NCBI RefSeq assembly: GCF_965204935.1
Contig: NZ_CBDBFO010000002.1
Direction: 5' to 3' (one strand)
DNA length: 64,000 bases
DNA from: Hoeflea_A sp965204935
GTDB lineage: Bacteria; Pseudomonadota; Alphaproteobacteria; Rhizobiales; Rhizobiaceae
In this document: piece after piece, positions 52,565 through 61,909 of the stretch
How the letters are laid out: every line of letters starts with the position of its first letter
Numbering within the stretch: position 1 is the stretch's first letter
Made by a program: the position numbers and the translations under genes
Notes under the pieces: model-generated
The model's database searches: none
Seen by the model: the letters and a program-made list of their open reading frames with translations, nothing else
What the model was told of the DNA's origin: nothing

Positions 52565-53311
52565 TCAATTGATTGACTGAAGTATCGAATTTTCTTCGTC
52601 AGCTTCCATGGGCGCCCCGGCACCAACGGCCGAAAGATAGGCCTCGAGTGCTTCGAGTGACGAGGCCGGGGCATATCCGCTGCTGTTCTGCTGCGCGATC
52701 ACCGTAAACTGCAGATCCCACGTGGCACCGGGTCGACATGCAACGGCGACGACGGTCGAACCATCCGTGTGGTCGACCTCGAATTCGCGGCAGAACGTTC
52801 CATCAGAGTCACGGTAACTCGCGATCGCCCGGAAGCGCTCACCCGCAGAAAGATCGGTTTCTGCGCCGGACGCGACGGTATTCAGTGCAGTCGAAATTCC
52901 CGGCTGGGCAAGGTCGGCCATCCGCAGGCCGTTTGTCTGTCCGGTTCCGGAAATACCTGCCAGGTAGCCGCCCAGCGCACCGGCCACGAGGGCAACCGAT
53001 GCCGCTAGAGGCAATGCCCAGCCGCGGCCCGGCAGCCGGGCTGCGGGCGTAGGTTGCCGCAGCGCTGTCACATTGCTTGAATTGTCGACCATGGCGCTGA
53101 CCCTGGCTGTCAGGGCCTCCGGGACGGGTTCGTCAAGCAAAGGCTTCAGGGCGTCCTGCGCTTTCATGCGGCTGTCGAGAAATGTGGCTACTCTTGCAGC
53201 GAGCGCGTCATCGCTCTCCATAGCATGCTCGATGGCTTCACGCTCCTCGGGCTGGAGTTCGCCGTCAGCGAACGCCATCAGGACCTCATCGGTAAACTGT
53301 CCCTTGTTCAT
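52565..53311 (-). CDS. Membrane anti-sigma factor
   Basis: 248 residues. The first 90 residues are the cytoplasmic sigma-binding region (MNKGQFTDEVLMAFADGELQPEEREAIEHAM, ending near KPLLDEPVPEALTARVSAMV). One membrane helix follows (about 99-120, WALPLAASVALVAGALGGYL), then a periplasmic domain with FRAIASYRDSDGTFCREFEVDHTDGSTVVAVACR, the core of many alphaproteobacterial anti-sigma factors. It overlaps the sigma gene by 4 bp. It should hold the ECF factor inactive until an envelope signal arrives. Confidence 0.85.
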   Translation of the reverse strand: MNKGQFTDEVLMAFADGELQPEEREAIEHAMESDDALAARVATFLDSRMKAQDALKPLLDEPVPEALTARVSAMVDNSSNVTALRQPTPAARLPGRGWALPLAASVALVAGALGGYLAGISGTGQTNGLRMADLAQPGISTALNTVASGAETDLSAGERFRAIASYRDSDGTFCREFEVDHTDGSTVVAVACRPGATWDLQFTVIAQQNSSGYAPASSLEALEAYLSAVGAGAPMEADEENSILQSIN

Positions 53312-53841
53312 TGCGCAAAACCTTTCTTATCAGCAGAACGTCCGGCTGAGCCATCTATTCCCGCCCCGTCGATAATTTTCTTTCGCGCTCTCGCGAGCCG
53401 GCTCATTACTGTTCCGATCGGCACTTCCAGAATGTCCGCGGCTTCCTTGTAGGACAGCGCCTCAACGCTGACGAGCATCAGCACCTCGCGCTGATCGTCC
53501 GGCAGGGCGGCAATCGCCCGCGCGGTCTCATCAAGCGTAATTCGCGCCTCGGTGACGGCGGCACCATCCTGCCCGACCAGGAAATGCGCATCATCGATAT
53601 CCGTTTTCACACCCTCCGTCCGCTGACGTCGCGTTCTGTCAATCCAGGCATTGCGCATGATGCGAAAGAGCCACGCGTCCATGCGTGTCCCGGGCTGATA
53701 GCCGCCACGGTTCGCAAGCGCCTTTTCACAGGTCTCCTGCACCAAATCGTCTGCGACATCGCGTGATTTGCAAAGCGAGATCGCGAACCGGCGCAGATTC
53801 GGAAGAAATGCGATCAAGTCTTGGCCAAAATCATCAGCCAT
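53308..53841 (-). CDS. ECF RNA polymerase sigma factor
   Basis: 177 residues. Region 2 is LIAFLPNLRRFAISLCKSRDVADDLVQETCEKALANRGGYQPGTRMDAWLFRIMRNAWID. Region 4 is LPDDQREVLMLVSVEALSYKEAADILEVPIGTVMSRLARARKKI. Size and layout are those of a stand-alone ECF factor. The linked anti-sigma gene controls its release. A GGAAT-N16-CGTT sequence lies in the divergent promoter region toward the protease gene, which is a plausible target. Confidence 0.95.
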   Translation of the reverse strand: MADDFGQDLIAFLPNLRRFAISLCKSRDVADDLVQETCEKALANRGGYQPGTRMDAWLFRIMRNAWIDRTRRQRTEGVKTDIDDAHFLVGQDGAAVTEARITLDETARAIAALPDDQREVLMLVSVEALSYKEAADILEVPIGTVMSRLARARKKIIDGAGIDGSAGRSADKKGFAQ

Positions 53842-53880
53842 GTGCGATTGGGCCTTTCATGCCAAAACGAATAATCTACG

Positions 53881-53905
53881 GAATATTTGCGTCGCTGCCG
53901 CGTTT
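53881..53905 (+). promoter_or_regulatory. Candidate ECF-type promoter of the protease gene
   Basis: GGAAT at 53881-53885 and CGTT at 53902-53905 are separated by 16 nt, close to the GGAAC-N16/17-CGTT pattern of many ECF promoters. It reads toward the protease gene (ATG 53959). The sigma gene diverges 40 bp to the left. Confidence 0.45.
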
Positions 53906-53958
53906 ACGTCCTGAAGCTATGAAGGGCTGTGGCCCGCAAATAAGGTGAGCTGATAAGA

Positions 53959-55413
53959 ATGGCTATTTTCAGAATTCCGAACCCGATGGCAACCGTGAAG
54001 CCCTATTTTGTATGTGTTTTTCTGCTTGCGGGGTTGTTTGTAACCGCTGAGGTGCTGGTGGATGCCGGTCACGTCTGGAGCAGTGCCGCCCATGCTGACG
54101 ACGATGGCGACAGCGACGGCGACGGCGATGGCGATGGTGGCGACGGCGACAATGGGGACGACGGTGACGATGGCGACGACAACGGCGGCCCCGCCGCCGG
54201 TTCCCGGGGATCGGGAGTACAGAATGCGCCGGGCATCTTTCGTATTTTCCGCCAGAACCGGCGAACCGCTCCGAGAGCCCGGTCGGCCGCACCGGCACCG
54301 AGACCTCAGCGCGTGCCGGACGAGATCGTTGCCATCGGACTGGATGAAGACGACATTGAGCGCCTTGTGGAACAGGGTTATGCCGAGTTGGACCGACAGC
54401 AAATCCAGACGCCGCAAGCGATTCTTGTGCGTTTCAGGATCCGCGCCGGTGTTTCGCTCGAAGATGCCCGCGAAGAGGTGGCGGCCGCCAATGCGGCTGC
54501 AAGCGCGGATTTCAACCACTTCTATCGGACCAGCGCACCGCCATCCGCCGCCGTCATGCCGCCGCTTCCGGAGTGTGAAGGTCCGGGCTGCGCAGCGCGG
54601 AAACTGATCGGCTGGCCCATTGCGCCAGACGGGCAGGGCAGTTGCGGGGCAGGCGCCCGTATTGGACTGATCGATACAGGCATCAATCCGGAGCATCTGG
54701 CCTTCAGCGGCGGCCAATTGCAGGTGATAAACAGTCCGGTCGACGGACCGCGCAAGTCGTCCCGCAGGCATGGCACGGCTGTAGCCTCCATCCTTGTAGG
54801 ATCGGCTGAAAGCCGCACCCCCGGGCTGCTGCCGAACGCGACCGTCATTGCCGTCGATGCCTTTTATCGCAGTAAGGGAAATGATGAGCGCAGCGATGTT
54901 TTCACGTTGGTGAGGGCGATTGATCTTATCAACCGGCGTGACGTCAGCGTTATCAATATGAGCCTGTCGGGTCCGCAAAACGCGGTACTGGAGCGGTCGA
55001 TTGCAAACCTTGAGGAAAACCAGGTGATTGTCATTGCCGCTGCCGGCAATATGGGCCCAAGGGCGCAACCGGTCTATCCGGCGGCCTATCCAGGCGTGAT
55101 CGCGGTGACCGCGGTTGATCACCGCGGGCGCATCTACCGCCGCGCCGGACGCGGCGAGCATATCGATATTTCCGGGCCGGGTGTCGAAGTATGGATCGCG
55201 GCATCGGTTCGGGGCGCGCGCTTTGCAACAGGCACGTCCTACGCCGTGCCCTTTATCACGGCGGCCGCTGCCCTTGTGCTGCGTGATCATGCTGCCGTTG
55301 GACATGATGCGGTGCTAGAGGCGCTGGCGCAGCGTGCACGGGATCTCGGAGAACCCGGAAAAGACGACGTTTTCGGTTATGGACTGCTGCAGGCAGCTGA
55401 TCTGTGCAGCTAG
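53959..55413 (+). CDS. Secreted subtilisin-like serine protease
   Basis: 484 residues from the ATG at 53959, with AAGGTGAG at an 8-nt spacing. A signal peptide (VKPYFVCVFLLAGLFVTAEV to AHA) is followed by a 30-residue Asp/Gly linker (54096-54186). A pro-region-like segment comes next, then a peptidase S8 domain with all four sites: Asp in RIGLIDTGIN, His in RRHGTAVASILVG, Asn in VIAAAGNMGP and Ser in ATGTSYAVPFITAAAA. Length is normal for S8 proteases. It is divergent from an ECF/anti-sigma pair. The acidic linker may bind calcium. Confidence 0.93.
   Translation: MAIFRIPNPMATVKPYFVCVFLLAGLFVTAEVLVDAGHVWSSAAHADDDGDSDGDGDGDGGDGDNGDDGDDGDDNGGPAAGSRGSGVQNAPGIFRIFRQNRRTAPRARSAAPAPRPQRVPDEIVAIGLDEDDIERLVEQGYAELDRQQIQTPQAILVRFRIRAGVSLEDAREEVAAANAAASADFNHFYRTSAPPSAAVMPPLPECEGPGCAARKLIGWPIAPDGQGSCGAGARIGLIDTGINPEHLAFSGGQLQVINSPVDGPRKSSRRHGTAVASILVGSAESRTPGLLPNATVIAVDAFYRSKGNDERSDVFTLVRAIDLINRRDVSVINMSLSGPQNAVLERSIANLEENQVIVIAAAGNMGPRAQPVYPAAYPGVIAVTAVDHRGRIYRRAGRGEHIDISGPGVEVWIAASVRGARFATGTSYAVPFITAAAALVLRDHAAVGHDAVLEALAQRARDLGEPGKDDVFGYGLLQAADLCS
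54096..54186 (+). repeat. Low-complexity GAC/GGC repeat encoding an Asp/Gly linker
   Basis: A run of near-perfect GGCGAC and GACGAT units in the protease gene, encoding alternating Asp and Gly. Such tracts can vary in length by slippage. Its changes would be in frame in steps of six. Confidence 0.8.
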
Positions 55414-55437
55414 GCCGGGATCGAAATGCCGACGTGT

Positions 55438-56703
55438 TCACTCCGCCGCAACTTGGGTGCCCGGTTGGGCCGGCAGGCGCCGGGGCAGAGCCGAAACCGC
55501 GATGAAGATCACCAGGGCGCAAGCGGCAAGGATATGGAATAAAGTGTCGAAGCCCCAGCGATCATAAACGAAGGCAATCATCGGCAGGCTGATGGCCAGC
55601 ACAGTAAAGCTGACCACATACCGCACACCGTATATGCGTGCGCGGTGGGCGCCGCTGGCCATCTTGCCCACCATGTAATCGCCAATGGGAATTTGACCGA
55701 AGGCGCCGAGCATGAAGCCGAGAGCGATAGCAAGTGCGATCGCATCGGACTTGCCGGGCATCAGCCAGAAGAAGACGACCTGCATGAAGGCAACGATCAT
55801 GAAGACCAGCCGGGCGCCAAGCCGGTCAAGTGCCGCACCAACCACGAGCTGCGCCAGTGATGCGATGGCAAAGACCAGGAAGGCGAGGGACCCGATAGCC
55901 GTTGCCACATCCGCATTGTCGGCCGCGGCCAGACCTTGCATCCATGTGGAAATGTCTGCCGCAAGACCCTGGATACGCTCGTCGAAAACCTTTGGCAGAG
56001 CGAATGTCGTCGACTGGAAGATCACCGAAGAAACCGCGATCGTCAGAAAGATGATTGCCGATACCCGAACATAGACAGCCCGGTCGATAGCAGGCGCATC
56101 GTCCGTTCTGGCGGCGCCGGTTGTTCGTGCAGCGATGTGGTCGGATCTGATCTCGTCATGCCGCAGCGCCCAGTAGACCGCGCCCATCAGAATCGAAAAT
56201 ATCCCCGGCAGGATGAAAGCCATGCGCCAGCCGCCATGATCGATCAGAAAACCGGTAACCAGCGCGGCGCTGGCTACCCCGAGATTGCCCCAGACACCGT
56301 TTGCCGCAATGCGCATGCCCATGTTGCGCCACCGCATCGTGACAATCGCCAGCCCGACCGGGTGGTAGATGGCGGCAAACACACCGATGACGAAAAGGCC
56401 GATGCCGATTTGCAGGGGCGTCTGCGCAAAACCCGTGACAATCGATGACACGCCGATGCCTATGAAGAACACGCACATCATGCCGTCGCGGCTCCAGCGG
56501 TCGGCCAGCCACCCGGCGGGAAGGGCGAATACACCGAAGGCGAAGAACCCGGGCGTCGCATAGGCCAGAAGCTCGGCATAACCGACCCCCCATTCCCGGT
56601 GCAACGCAAGCGCGGCCACCGTGGCAAAGATCAGCGTGAAGAGATGATCCAGGAAGTGCCCGATGTTCAGGAGCAGAAAATGCAGCCGGTCGCGCGTCAT
56701 CAT
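55438..56703 (-). CDS. MFS transporter
   Basis: 421 residues with twelve helices. Family motifs are GWLADRWSRDG between helices 2 and 3, YHPVGLAIVTMRWRNMGMRIAANGVWGNLG in the central part, and a second-half motif (GAALDRLGARLVF). It is the exporter type expected to expel a small molecule. It is divergent from an AraC-type gene with a cupin domain, as in the nimR-nimT pair of E. coli. That pair handles 2-nitroimidazole; the substrate here is unknown. Confidence 0.88.
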   Translation of the reverse strand: MMTRDRLHFLLLNIGHFLDHLFTLIFATVAALALHREWGVGYAELLAYATPGFFAFGVFALPAGWLADRWSRDGMMCVFFIGIGVSSIVTGFAQTPLQIGIGLFVIGVFAAIYHPVGLAIVTMRWRNMGMRIAANGVWGNLGVASAALVTGFLIDHGGWRMAFILPGIFSILMGAVYWALRHDEIRSDHIAARTTGAARTDDAPAIDRAVYVRVSAIIFLTIAVSSVIFQSTTFALPKVFDERIQGLAADISTWMQGLAAADNADVATAIGSLAFLVFAIASLAQLVVGAALDRLGARLVFMIVAFMQVVFFWLMPGKSDAIALAIALGFMLGAFGQIPIGDYMVGKMASGAHRARIYGVRYVVSFTVLAISLPMIAFVYDRWGFDTLFHILAACALVIFIAVSALPRRLPAQPGTQVAAE

Positions 56704-56809
56704 GGGTTCCGATCGAGTTTCACCATTCGCAGTCTACTCTTGGCGGATTTGCGATGTCATGACATATTTCGTCGAGAACCGGACAAAGACACGGTGAGGA
56801 CGAAGCTGT

Positions 56810-57616
56810 ATGTCAAAGACCCTGGAGCGCAGTTCGGATCCGGAAGACTATGATCGCCTGGCACAACCCATCGGCGCGATGTCTGCTTCCTTTGCAGACG
56901 GCGACACCATTCCGTGGCACCGGCACCGGCGCGACCAGCTGCTCTATGCCGTAAGCGGCATTATGCGCCTTGAGGCGCGGAGGCGGGCCTGGGTGGTGCC
57001 GCCGGACGGTGCCATCTGGATCCCGGGCGGTACAGAACACAAGTTGAGAATGTTCGGGTCCGTCGAAATGCGCACGCTCTATGTCGATGCGGCAATGATA
57101 CGCCAGCGCCCGAGACCGCTCAGCGTTATTGCTGTTTCCAATCTGCTGCGGGAACTGATCCTGGCGCTGACAGAAGAACCGATGGCATACGAGCCGCACA
57201 GCCGGGCGGCACACATTGCCCGGATGATCGAATTCGAGATCGGCCTGGCCCGCGAACTCGCGCTCCATGTCCCGTTGCCATCCGATCCACGCCTGCAGGC
57301 GCTGTGCGCTGCGCTTCTGGCCGATCCATCCGACGACCGGACGCTTGAAGGCTGGTCACAGACTGCCGGCGCTTCGGCGCGAACCCTGGCCCGCCTGTTC
57401 GATCATGACCTTGGCATCGGCTTTACCGAATGGCGTCAAAGGGCACGCTTTCACGGTGCCATGGAAGCCCTGTCGCGCGGTCAACCTGTTGCTGTCGCCG
57501 CGCGGCGGCATGGCTACAACAGTCCGAGCGCTTTTGCGGCGGCCTTCAAGAAAGTCATGGGTATCACACCGTCCTCTGTCCATGCTGGAAAGCATCTGCC
57601 CAAGATGCGTGTTTGA
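56810..57616 (+). CDS. AraC-family regulator with cupin domain (NimR-like)
   Basis: 268 residues. The N-terminal cupin (SFADGDTIPWHRHRRDQLLYAVSGIMRLEARRRAWVVPPDGAIWIPGGTEHKL) carries His residues typical of the fold. The C-terminal double HTH follows: LEGWSQTAGASARTLARLFDHDLGIGFTEWRQRARFHGAMEAL, then VAARRHGYNSPSAFAAAFKKVMGITPSSV. It is divergent from the MFS gene with 106 bp between them, which should contain its operator. NimR-type proteins repress their neighbouring exporter. Confidence 0.88.
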   Translation: MSKTLERSSDPEDYDRLAQPIGAMSASFADGDTIPWHRHRRDQLLYAVSGIMRLEARRRAWVVPPDGAIWIPGGTEHKLRMFGSVEMRTLYVDAAMIRQRPRPLSVIAVSNLLRELILALTEEPMAYEPHSRAAHIARMIEFEIGLARELALHVPLPSDPRLQALCAALLADPSDDRTLEGWSQTAGASARTLARLFDHDLGIGFTEWRQRARFHGAMEALSRGQPVAVAARRHGYNSPSAFAAAFKKVMGITPSSVHAGKHLPKMRV

Positions 57617-57686
57617 CGTTTGGGAATTGCCGTCGTGTTATCTCACGCGATCCGTTCTGCCGGGAACAAGTCCACGGAATGACTCA

Positions 57687-58451
57687 ATGAAAAGTTCTGA
57701 CTTCAGCGATACAGAGCACCACTACGATGAAATCGCTCAGCAATGGGCCGACGCGAAATCCATTCCCTACATCGAGTACATTCTGACCCCATCGCTCCTA
57801 AAGTTGATCGGTCCGGTCGACGGAAAGACGGTCCTGGACCTTGCCTGCGGCGAGGGCGCGGATTTGCGGCATCTGAAAAAGCTCGGCGCGGCGGATGTCC
57901 TTGGCGTCGATATCTCCCATGAGATGATCCATTTGGCGCGGAACGCCGAGAAAGAAGAGCCGCTCGGCTGCCGGTATCTGGTCGGGGATGCCGCGCAACT
58001 GCAGCTTGATGAGCAGTTCGACCTGGTCATCGGCGCATTTTTGCTCAATCACGCATCCAGCAAGGAGCAATTGCTGTCCCTGTTTTCCGCCATAGCCGGC
58101 GCGCTGACGCCTGGCGGACGTTTTGTCGGTCTCAACGTCAACATGGCAATCGAGACGGCACACTATGATGATTTGCGCAAATACGGCCGCTGGATGACAA
58201 CCACGCCGGACCGCAAGGAAGGCGACATGATCGTGGTGCATCACCGCAATCCGGACGGGTCCGAAATGATAATCGAGAACTTTTACCTCAGCCCCGAAAC
58301 GTATGCTGCGGCGGCTGCCGAAGCCGGATTGAAGAACTTTCGGTGGCTTGCCCTTTCGGTCTCGCAGGCAGGGCTGGATGCGTATCCGCCCGGTTTCTGG
58401 GATGAATTCTTCGAAACGCCCCAGGTCATGGGCATCGCCGCAGACTTGTAA
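57687..58451 (+). CDS. Class I SAM-dependent methyltransferase
   Basis: 254 residues from the ATG at 57687. The frame extends far upstream (to 57267), but that part is a shadow of the AraC gene. VLDLACGEGADLRHLKKLGA is motif I (SAM-binding E/D-x-G-x-G pattern), GVDISHEMIHLARN supplies the acidic residue for the ribose, and FDLVIGAFLLNHAS is motif IV. The acceptor is unknown. The protein is of the Methyltransf_25 type seen in small-molecule methylation. Confidence 0.9.
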   Translation: MKSSDFSDTEHHYDEIAQQWADAKSIPYIEYILTPSLLKLIGPVDGKTVLDLACGEGADLRHLKKLGAADVLGVDISHEMIHLARNAEKEEPLGCRYLVGDAAQLQLDEQFDLVIGAFLLNHASSKEQLLSLFSAIAGALTPGGRFVGLNVNMAIETAHYDDLRKYGRWMTTTPDRKEGDMIVVHHRNPDGSEMIIENFYLSPETYAAAAAEAGLKNFRWLALSVSQAGLDAYPPGFWDEFFETPQVMGIAADL

Positions 58452-58586
58452 CTCTCGCGGCGCAGTGCGCATCAATGCAATCTTGGACACCGATGTTGTG
58501 TGATCGCCCTGGCTGTGCCACCAATTCCTGCGCGGGCTGATTGCCTGCATTCTGTCTTTCCCAATGCATCGAGGATCGGACCCGCC

Positions 58587-58877
58587 ATGAGTGCTTTTGT
58601 TATTGTCGACACAAAGATCAGCAACCCCGAGGCCTATGAAGAGTACAAGGCAAAGGCGCGGCCCATCGCGGAAAAATATGGCGGGACATATCGTGCCCGC
58701 GGCGGTGAGATGGATATCGTCGAAAGCGATCTCTGGTCGCCGACACGCATCGTCATTGTCGAGTTCCCGGATATACAAAGCGCGCGTGAATTTGTCGAAA
58801 GCGATGAATATGCGCCGGTGAGGGCGATACGCCGGGCAAATGCCGAATGCTCCTTCGTGATCGTCGAGGGGATGTGA
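58587..58877 (+). CDS. DUF1330-family protein
   Basis: 96 residues from the ATG at 58587. SAFVIVDTKISNPEAYEEYKAKARPIAEKYGGTYRARGGEMDIVE and PTRIVIVEFPDIQSAREFVESDEYAPVRAIRRANAECSFVIVEG match DUF1330, a ferredoxin-like dimeric alpha/beta fold. The family is widespread, with unknown substrates. It is transcribed alone, 135 bp after the methyltransferase. Confidence 0.9.
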   Translation: MSAFVIVDTKISNPEAYEEYKAKARPIAEKYGGTYRARGGEMDIVESDLWSPTRIVIVEFPDIQSAREFVESDEYAPVRAIRRANAECSFVIVEGM

Positions 58878-59127
58878 CGAATTGTGTCACTGTTTCGATC
58901 CGCCGCGCGGTCGGCATGGGTGCAGCGTGAGGATCTCGGCTTCCAGTTGAATAAAATTCTCCCGGTGGCGGCAGGCGACTGCTAACCAAAACCTCCGATA
59001 AACGGGCGTATATCCGGCCGATCGCTTCAGCTTTACCAATTGTTTGCGCAAAAGGTTCAGGCCATTTGAGGAGCACAGGAACGCCGTCGAGCTGGCAAGC
59101 ATGATCGGCAACACAAGGCGCCCACCC

Positions 59128-61266
59128 ATGACAAAGTCGTTCAGTGTCGCTGAATACAGGCGCAATGCCGAAAAACCGCGTCGGCGTCGCGGCCGCAAAA
59201 TCAAAAAGGAGCCGCGAGAGCGGTATCCACACCCGCAAGGCCTCCCTGCCAGCAGGCAAATCACCTTGTCCGTCGGCCTTGTGCTGATGTTCATCGCACT
59301 CCTGGTCTGGCCAATTAATCCGGCAAATCCTGCTGCGCCCGGGCTCTTGCTGCATATCCCGAACCTTCTGTCCGGCGAGCTTCTCAGTCTCGATCTCAAG
59401 ACGTCCTCCGTCCAGGTATTAGACGGCGCGATGCAAAGCCGGGCTTCGGTCTTGTTCAACCTGGCTCTGCTTTTGGCGGGTTTGATCGCGGTTCTTCGGC
59501 ATAACTGGATTGTCGTCGCTGCGGTGGCCTTGCTGCTTTGCCTGCCATGGGAACTGATTGGTTATGCTGCGCCAACACGACTGTTGGCGCTCGCCATGTT
59601 CGCGGTCGCCATTCCTGTGGCATTTTTGCCGATCTCGGTGCTCTTCCAGGCCGCTATAGTCGTGCTGGCGTTCTCGGTTGTCCCCGTTCTGATATCGTCA
59701 ACGCCGCATTCGGATGCAGTGCGGGTTCCGGGAACCGACATTGCTTACCAGACGGTCTCTTTCAGTCAGCTCAATGCCGATCCGGTGACCGCCGCGCGGT
59801 GGCAGCAGTTTCTGACGGCGCCCGTTGGCAGAGGCGACACCCAGGCAGCGGCAAACGCGCGCGCATTCGCACTGGCACAGGAGCGGTATCACGCCGACGA
59901 TTACACGGGCACAAAGGCCGCGCTCGTGAGTATCGACAGAATGGGTGGGGCGGCGAACCATTTCGAGCGCCACTTCCTGAGCGAAATCCGGAGGGGCCTG
60001 GCGTATAAGGGTGCGTTCGGCGCAGCTAAGCAGACAAGGCTTCTGTGGAACCACCGCCTCCGGATGGCACTTTGCTATTTCGGGTTTGGCCTTGGCCTGC
60101 TCATCGTGTTGGCCAGGCCGCTGCGGGTCGGCTTGCGGGAAATCGCCGGTTGGCGTTTGCTGGATTTGAATGCAGCGCGCGAAAAGATGAAGAGAGTGGC
60201 GACCGTCACGACGGCGGTTGCGGGAAAGGCTTATGTTCCGGCGGCGTTTCAGCGCCAGGACAGCAAGGCCATTTCATCCCATTCAAAGGCAAATGCCCGG
60301 GATGCCATCAGAACCCTTGCGGCACGATTTGATGAATTCGCTTATACGTCACTGGTTTTCTTCGCGGTTTCGTTGGCCGCATATTATCTGTATCGCCTGT
60401 TTCAGCTCCCAGATGCCGGGCAAAACACCGCGTTTGAGCTGGTAGCGCTGCCGTCGGGAATAGCCCGGGACGGTGCCGATGCGGGTTTCCTGCAGGCATC
60501 TCTGGTAAACAGTCCGGGAGCGATTGATTGGCTGCTCTCGGTGCCGTTCACCACAATAATCCTCCTGGCCGCGACGGTGGCAGCGTTCATATTGTTCAAG
60601 AGCAGGCTCCCCGCGTTGCTGGTCCTGGTGGCATCCCTGCTGCTGGGCGTCCTTGCGCCGCACCTGATTGCGCCCCAACCACGATTCGAGGTCAACGCAT
60701 CGGCCGTCGATGAGGAACACCGGTTGGCGCTCGAGAGCCAGATCGTTCGCAGCAGTGATGAGATTTCATTGGCGCTGAGGCCGGCGATCAACTCGAATGA
60801 CGCGGCGGCCGCTGCTGAAAATCCGCAGACCGGAGCAACGGGAGACGGACACGTTCGGCCGGCGGCAAGGTTCGAGGCAGCGTTTGTGCTGGCGCAGCTC
60901 GCTTATATTGAGAACAAGCCTGCAGAGGCGGCCCGAATTCTGGAAACGATCGATTTCGAAGCGCCGTTCATTGCGCCCTATCAGACCCATCGCCTGCAGC
61001 TCATTCGCGCATGGGCGGAGGCCAGGGGCTACGGCGCGAGTTTGAACGTGAATTCGTTCACCGTAGGCATTTCTCCAACGGTATCACGGATCATTTCATA
61101 TCTCTTTGGCGCCATATCGGCAGGGGCGCTGGCTGCAGGGATCGCCTTGTGTGCGCTGTGTGCGTTTGTATATCGGCGCAGAAGCAGCCTCCTCGATATG
61201 CTCGACAACGCGCCATCGGCCGCCCGCGTCGAACCAGATCGTCTGGGCCGCATTTTGGGCAGGTAA
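59128..61266 (+). CDS. Large membrane protein of unknown function
   Basis: 712 residues from the ATG at 59128 with AAGG upstream. Starts at 59101 and a TTG at 59044 are also in frame. The N-terminus is strongly basic (RRNAEKPRRRRGRKIKKE). Helices occur near 50-68, 110-200 (three or four), 310-332, 410-430, 490-535 and 672-695. Two soluble parts lie between, including a repeat-like segment FVLAQLAYIENKPAEAARILETID that resembles a TPR unit. No catalytic motif is visible and no family is recognised. A terminator follows at 61309. Confidence 0.62.
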   Translation: MTKSFSVAEYRRNAEKPRRRRGRKIKKEPRERYPHPQGLPASRQITLSVGLVLMFIALLVWPINPANPAAPGLLLHIPNLLSGELLSLDLKTSSVQVLDGAMQSRASVLFNLALLLAGLIAVLRHNWIVVAAVALLLCLPWELIGYAAPTRLLALAMFAVAIPVAFLPISVLFQAAIVVLAFSVVPVLISSTPHSDAVRVPGTDIAYQTVSFSQLNADPVTAARWQQFLTAPVGRGDTQAAANARAFALAQERYHADDYTGTKAALVSIDRMGGAANHFERHFLSEIRRGLAYKGAFGAAKQTRLLWNHRLRMALCYFGFGLGLLIVLARPLRVGLREIAGWRLLDLNAAREKMKRVATVTTAVAGKAYVPAAFQRQDSKAISSHSKANARDAIRTLAARFDEFAYTSLVFFAVSLAAYYLYRLFQLPDAGQNTAFELVALPSGIARDGADAGFLQASLVNSPGAIDWLLSVPFTTIILLAATVAAFILFKSRLPALLVLVASLLLGVLAPHLIAPQPRFEVNASAVDEEHRLALESQIVRSSDEISLALRPAINSNDAAAAAENPQTGATGDGHVRPAARFEAAFVLAQLAYIENKPAEAARILETIDFEAPFIAPYQTHRLQLIRAWAEARGYGASLNVNSFTVGISPTVSRIISYLFGAISAGALAAGIALCALCAFVYRRRSSLLDMLDNAPSAARVEPDRLGRILGR

Positions 61267-61308
61267 GAACGCCTTGCCGGAAAGCGGTTGATGGGTTAGA
61301 GTTTACAG

Positions 61309-61340
61309 AAGGTCGGTCCCGATGGGGCCGGCCTTTCTGT
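61309..61340 (+). terminator. Intrinsic terminator of the large membrane-protein gene
   Basis: AAGGTCGGTCCC pairs with GGGGCCGGCCTT around GAT (two G-U pairs), followed by TCTGTTT. It lies 43 bp after the stop at 61266. Confidence 0.7.
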
Positions 61341-61390
61341 TTGGCGGACGTTCCGCCGACGCACTAGCCCTGAAATCGGCAGGTATTTTC

Positions 61391-61909
61391 ATGAACAACG
61401 CATTCCTGCGCGCGGACTGCGCGCGATGTGCTGCGCTCTGCTGCGTGGCGCTTGCCTTTGACAAATCCGAGCGGTTCGGCATCGACAAACCCGCAGGGCA
61501 GCCTTGTCCGCATCTCCATGCCAGCCACCGCTGCACAATCCACGCGGCGCGAGGCCAAAGCGGCTTTGCCGGATGCGTCGATTATGATTGCCTCGGCGCC
61601 GGTCAGCGTGTCACGCAGGAAGTGTTCAACGGCCGCACCTGCTGGGGCGATCACGCGAGCTTGCGAAGAATGATGAACGCCTTCCGCGCCATGCGCAAAG
61701 TCCATGAGCTTCTGTTCCTGCTTCAAACCGCTGAGCAACTGCAGCTGTCAGCCAATCAGCGGCGGACGGCCAGCTTGCTTGTCCAGCATCTTTCGCCGCG
61801 GGGCGGCTGGACGGTCGACACACTTTCGGCGTTTGAGCGGGGAACACTTCCCGATACGGTTCACGCGTTTCTCAAATCGCTGCGCAGGGCTGCAAGGTTT
61901 GCCGGTTAG
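61391..61909 (+). CDS. Cys-rich protein, YkgJ-like metal-binding pattern
   Basis: 172 residues from the ATG at 61391. The frame extends to 61322 inside the terminator and is rejected there. The N-terminal 75 residues carry eight Cys: DCARCAALCCVALAF, then QPCPHLHASHRCTIH and GFAGCVDYDCLGAG. In other bacteria this block is often fused to pentapeptide repeats; here the second half is helical instead. Cys spacing resembles zinc- or iron-chelating YkgJ domains. It is convergent with bhcR, with a 4-bp overlap of their 3' ends. Confidence 0.72.
   Translation: MNNAFLRADCARCAALCCVALAFDKSERFGIDKPAGQPCPHLHASHRCTIHAARGQSGFAGCVDYDCLGAGQRVTQEVFNGRTCWGDHASLRRMMNAFRAMRKVHELLFLLQTAEQLQLSANQRRTASLLVQHLSPRGGWTVDTLSAFERGTLPDTVHAFLKSLRRAARFAG

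Noticed and set aside
53917..55305. 462-residue minus-strand frame opposite the protease
   Set aside because: It is Arg/His/Gly-rich with no motif and lies antisense to a subtilase with all catalytic residues.
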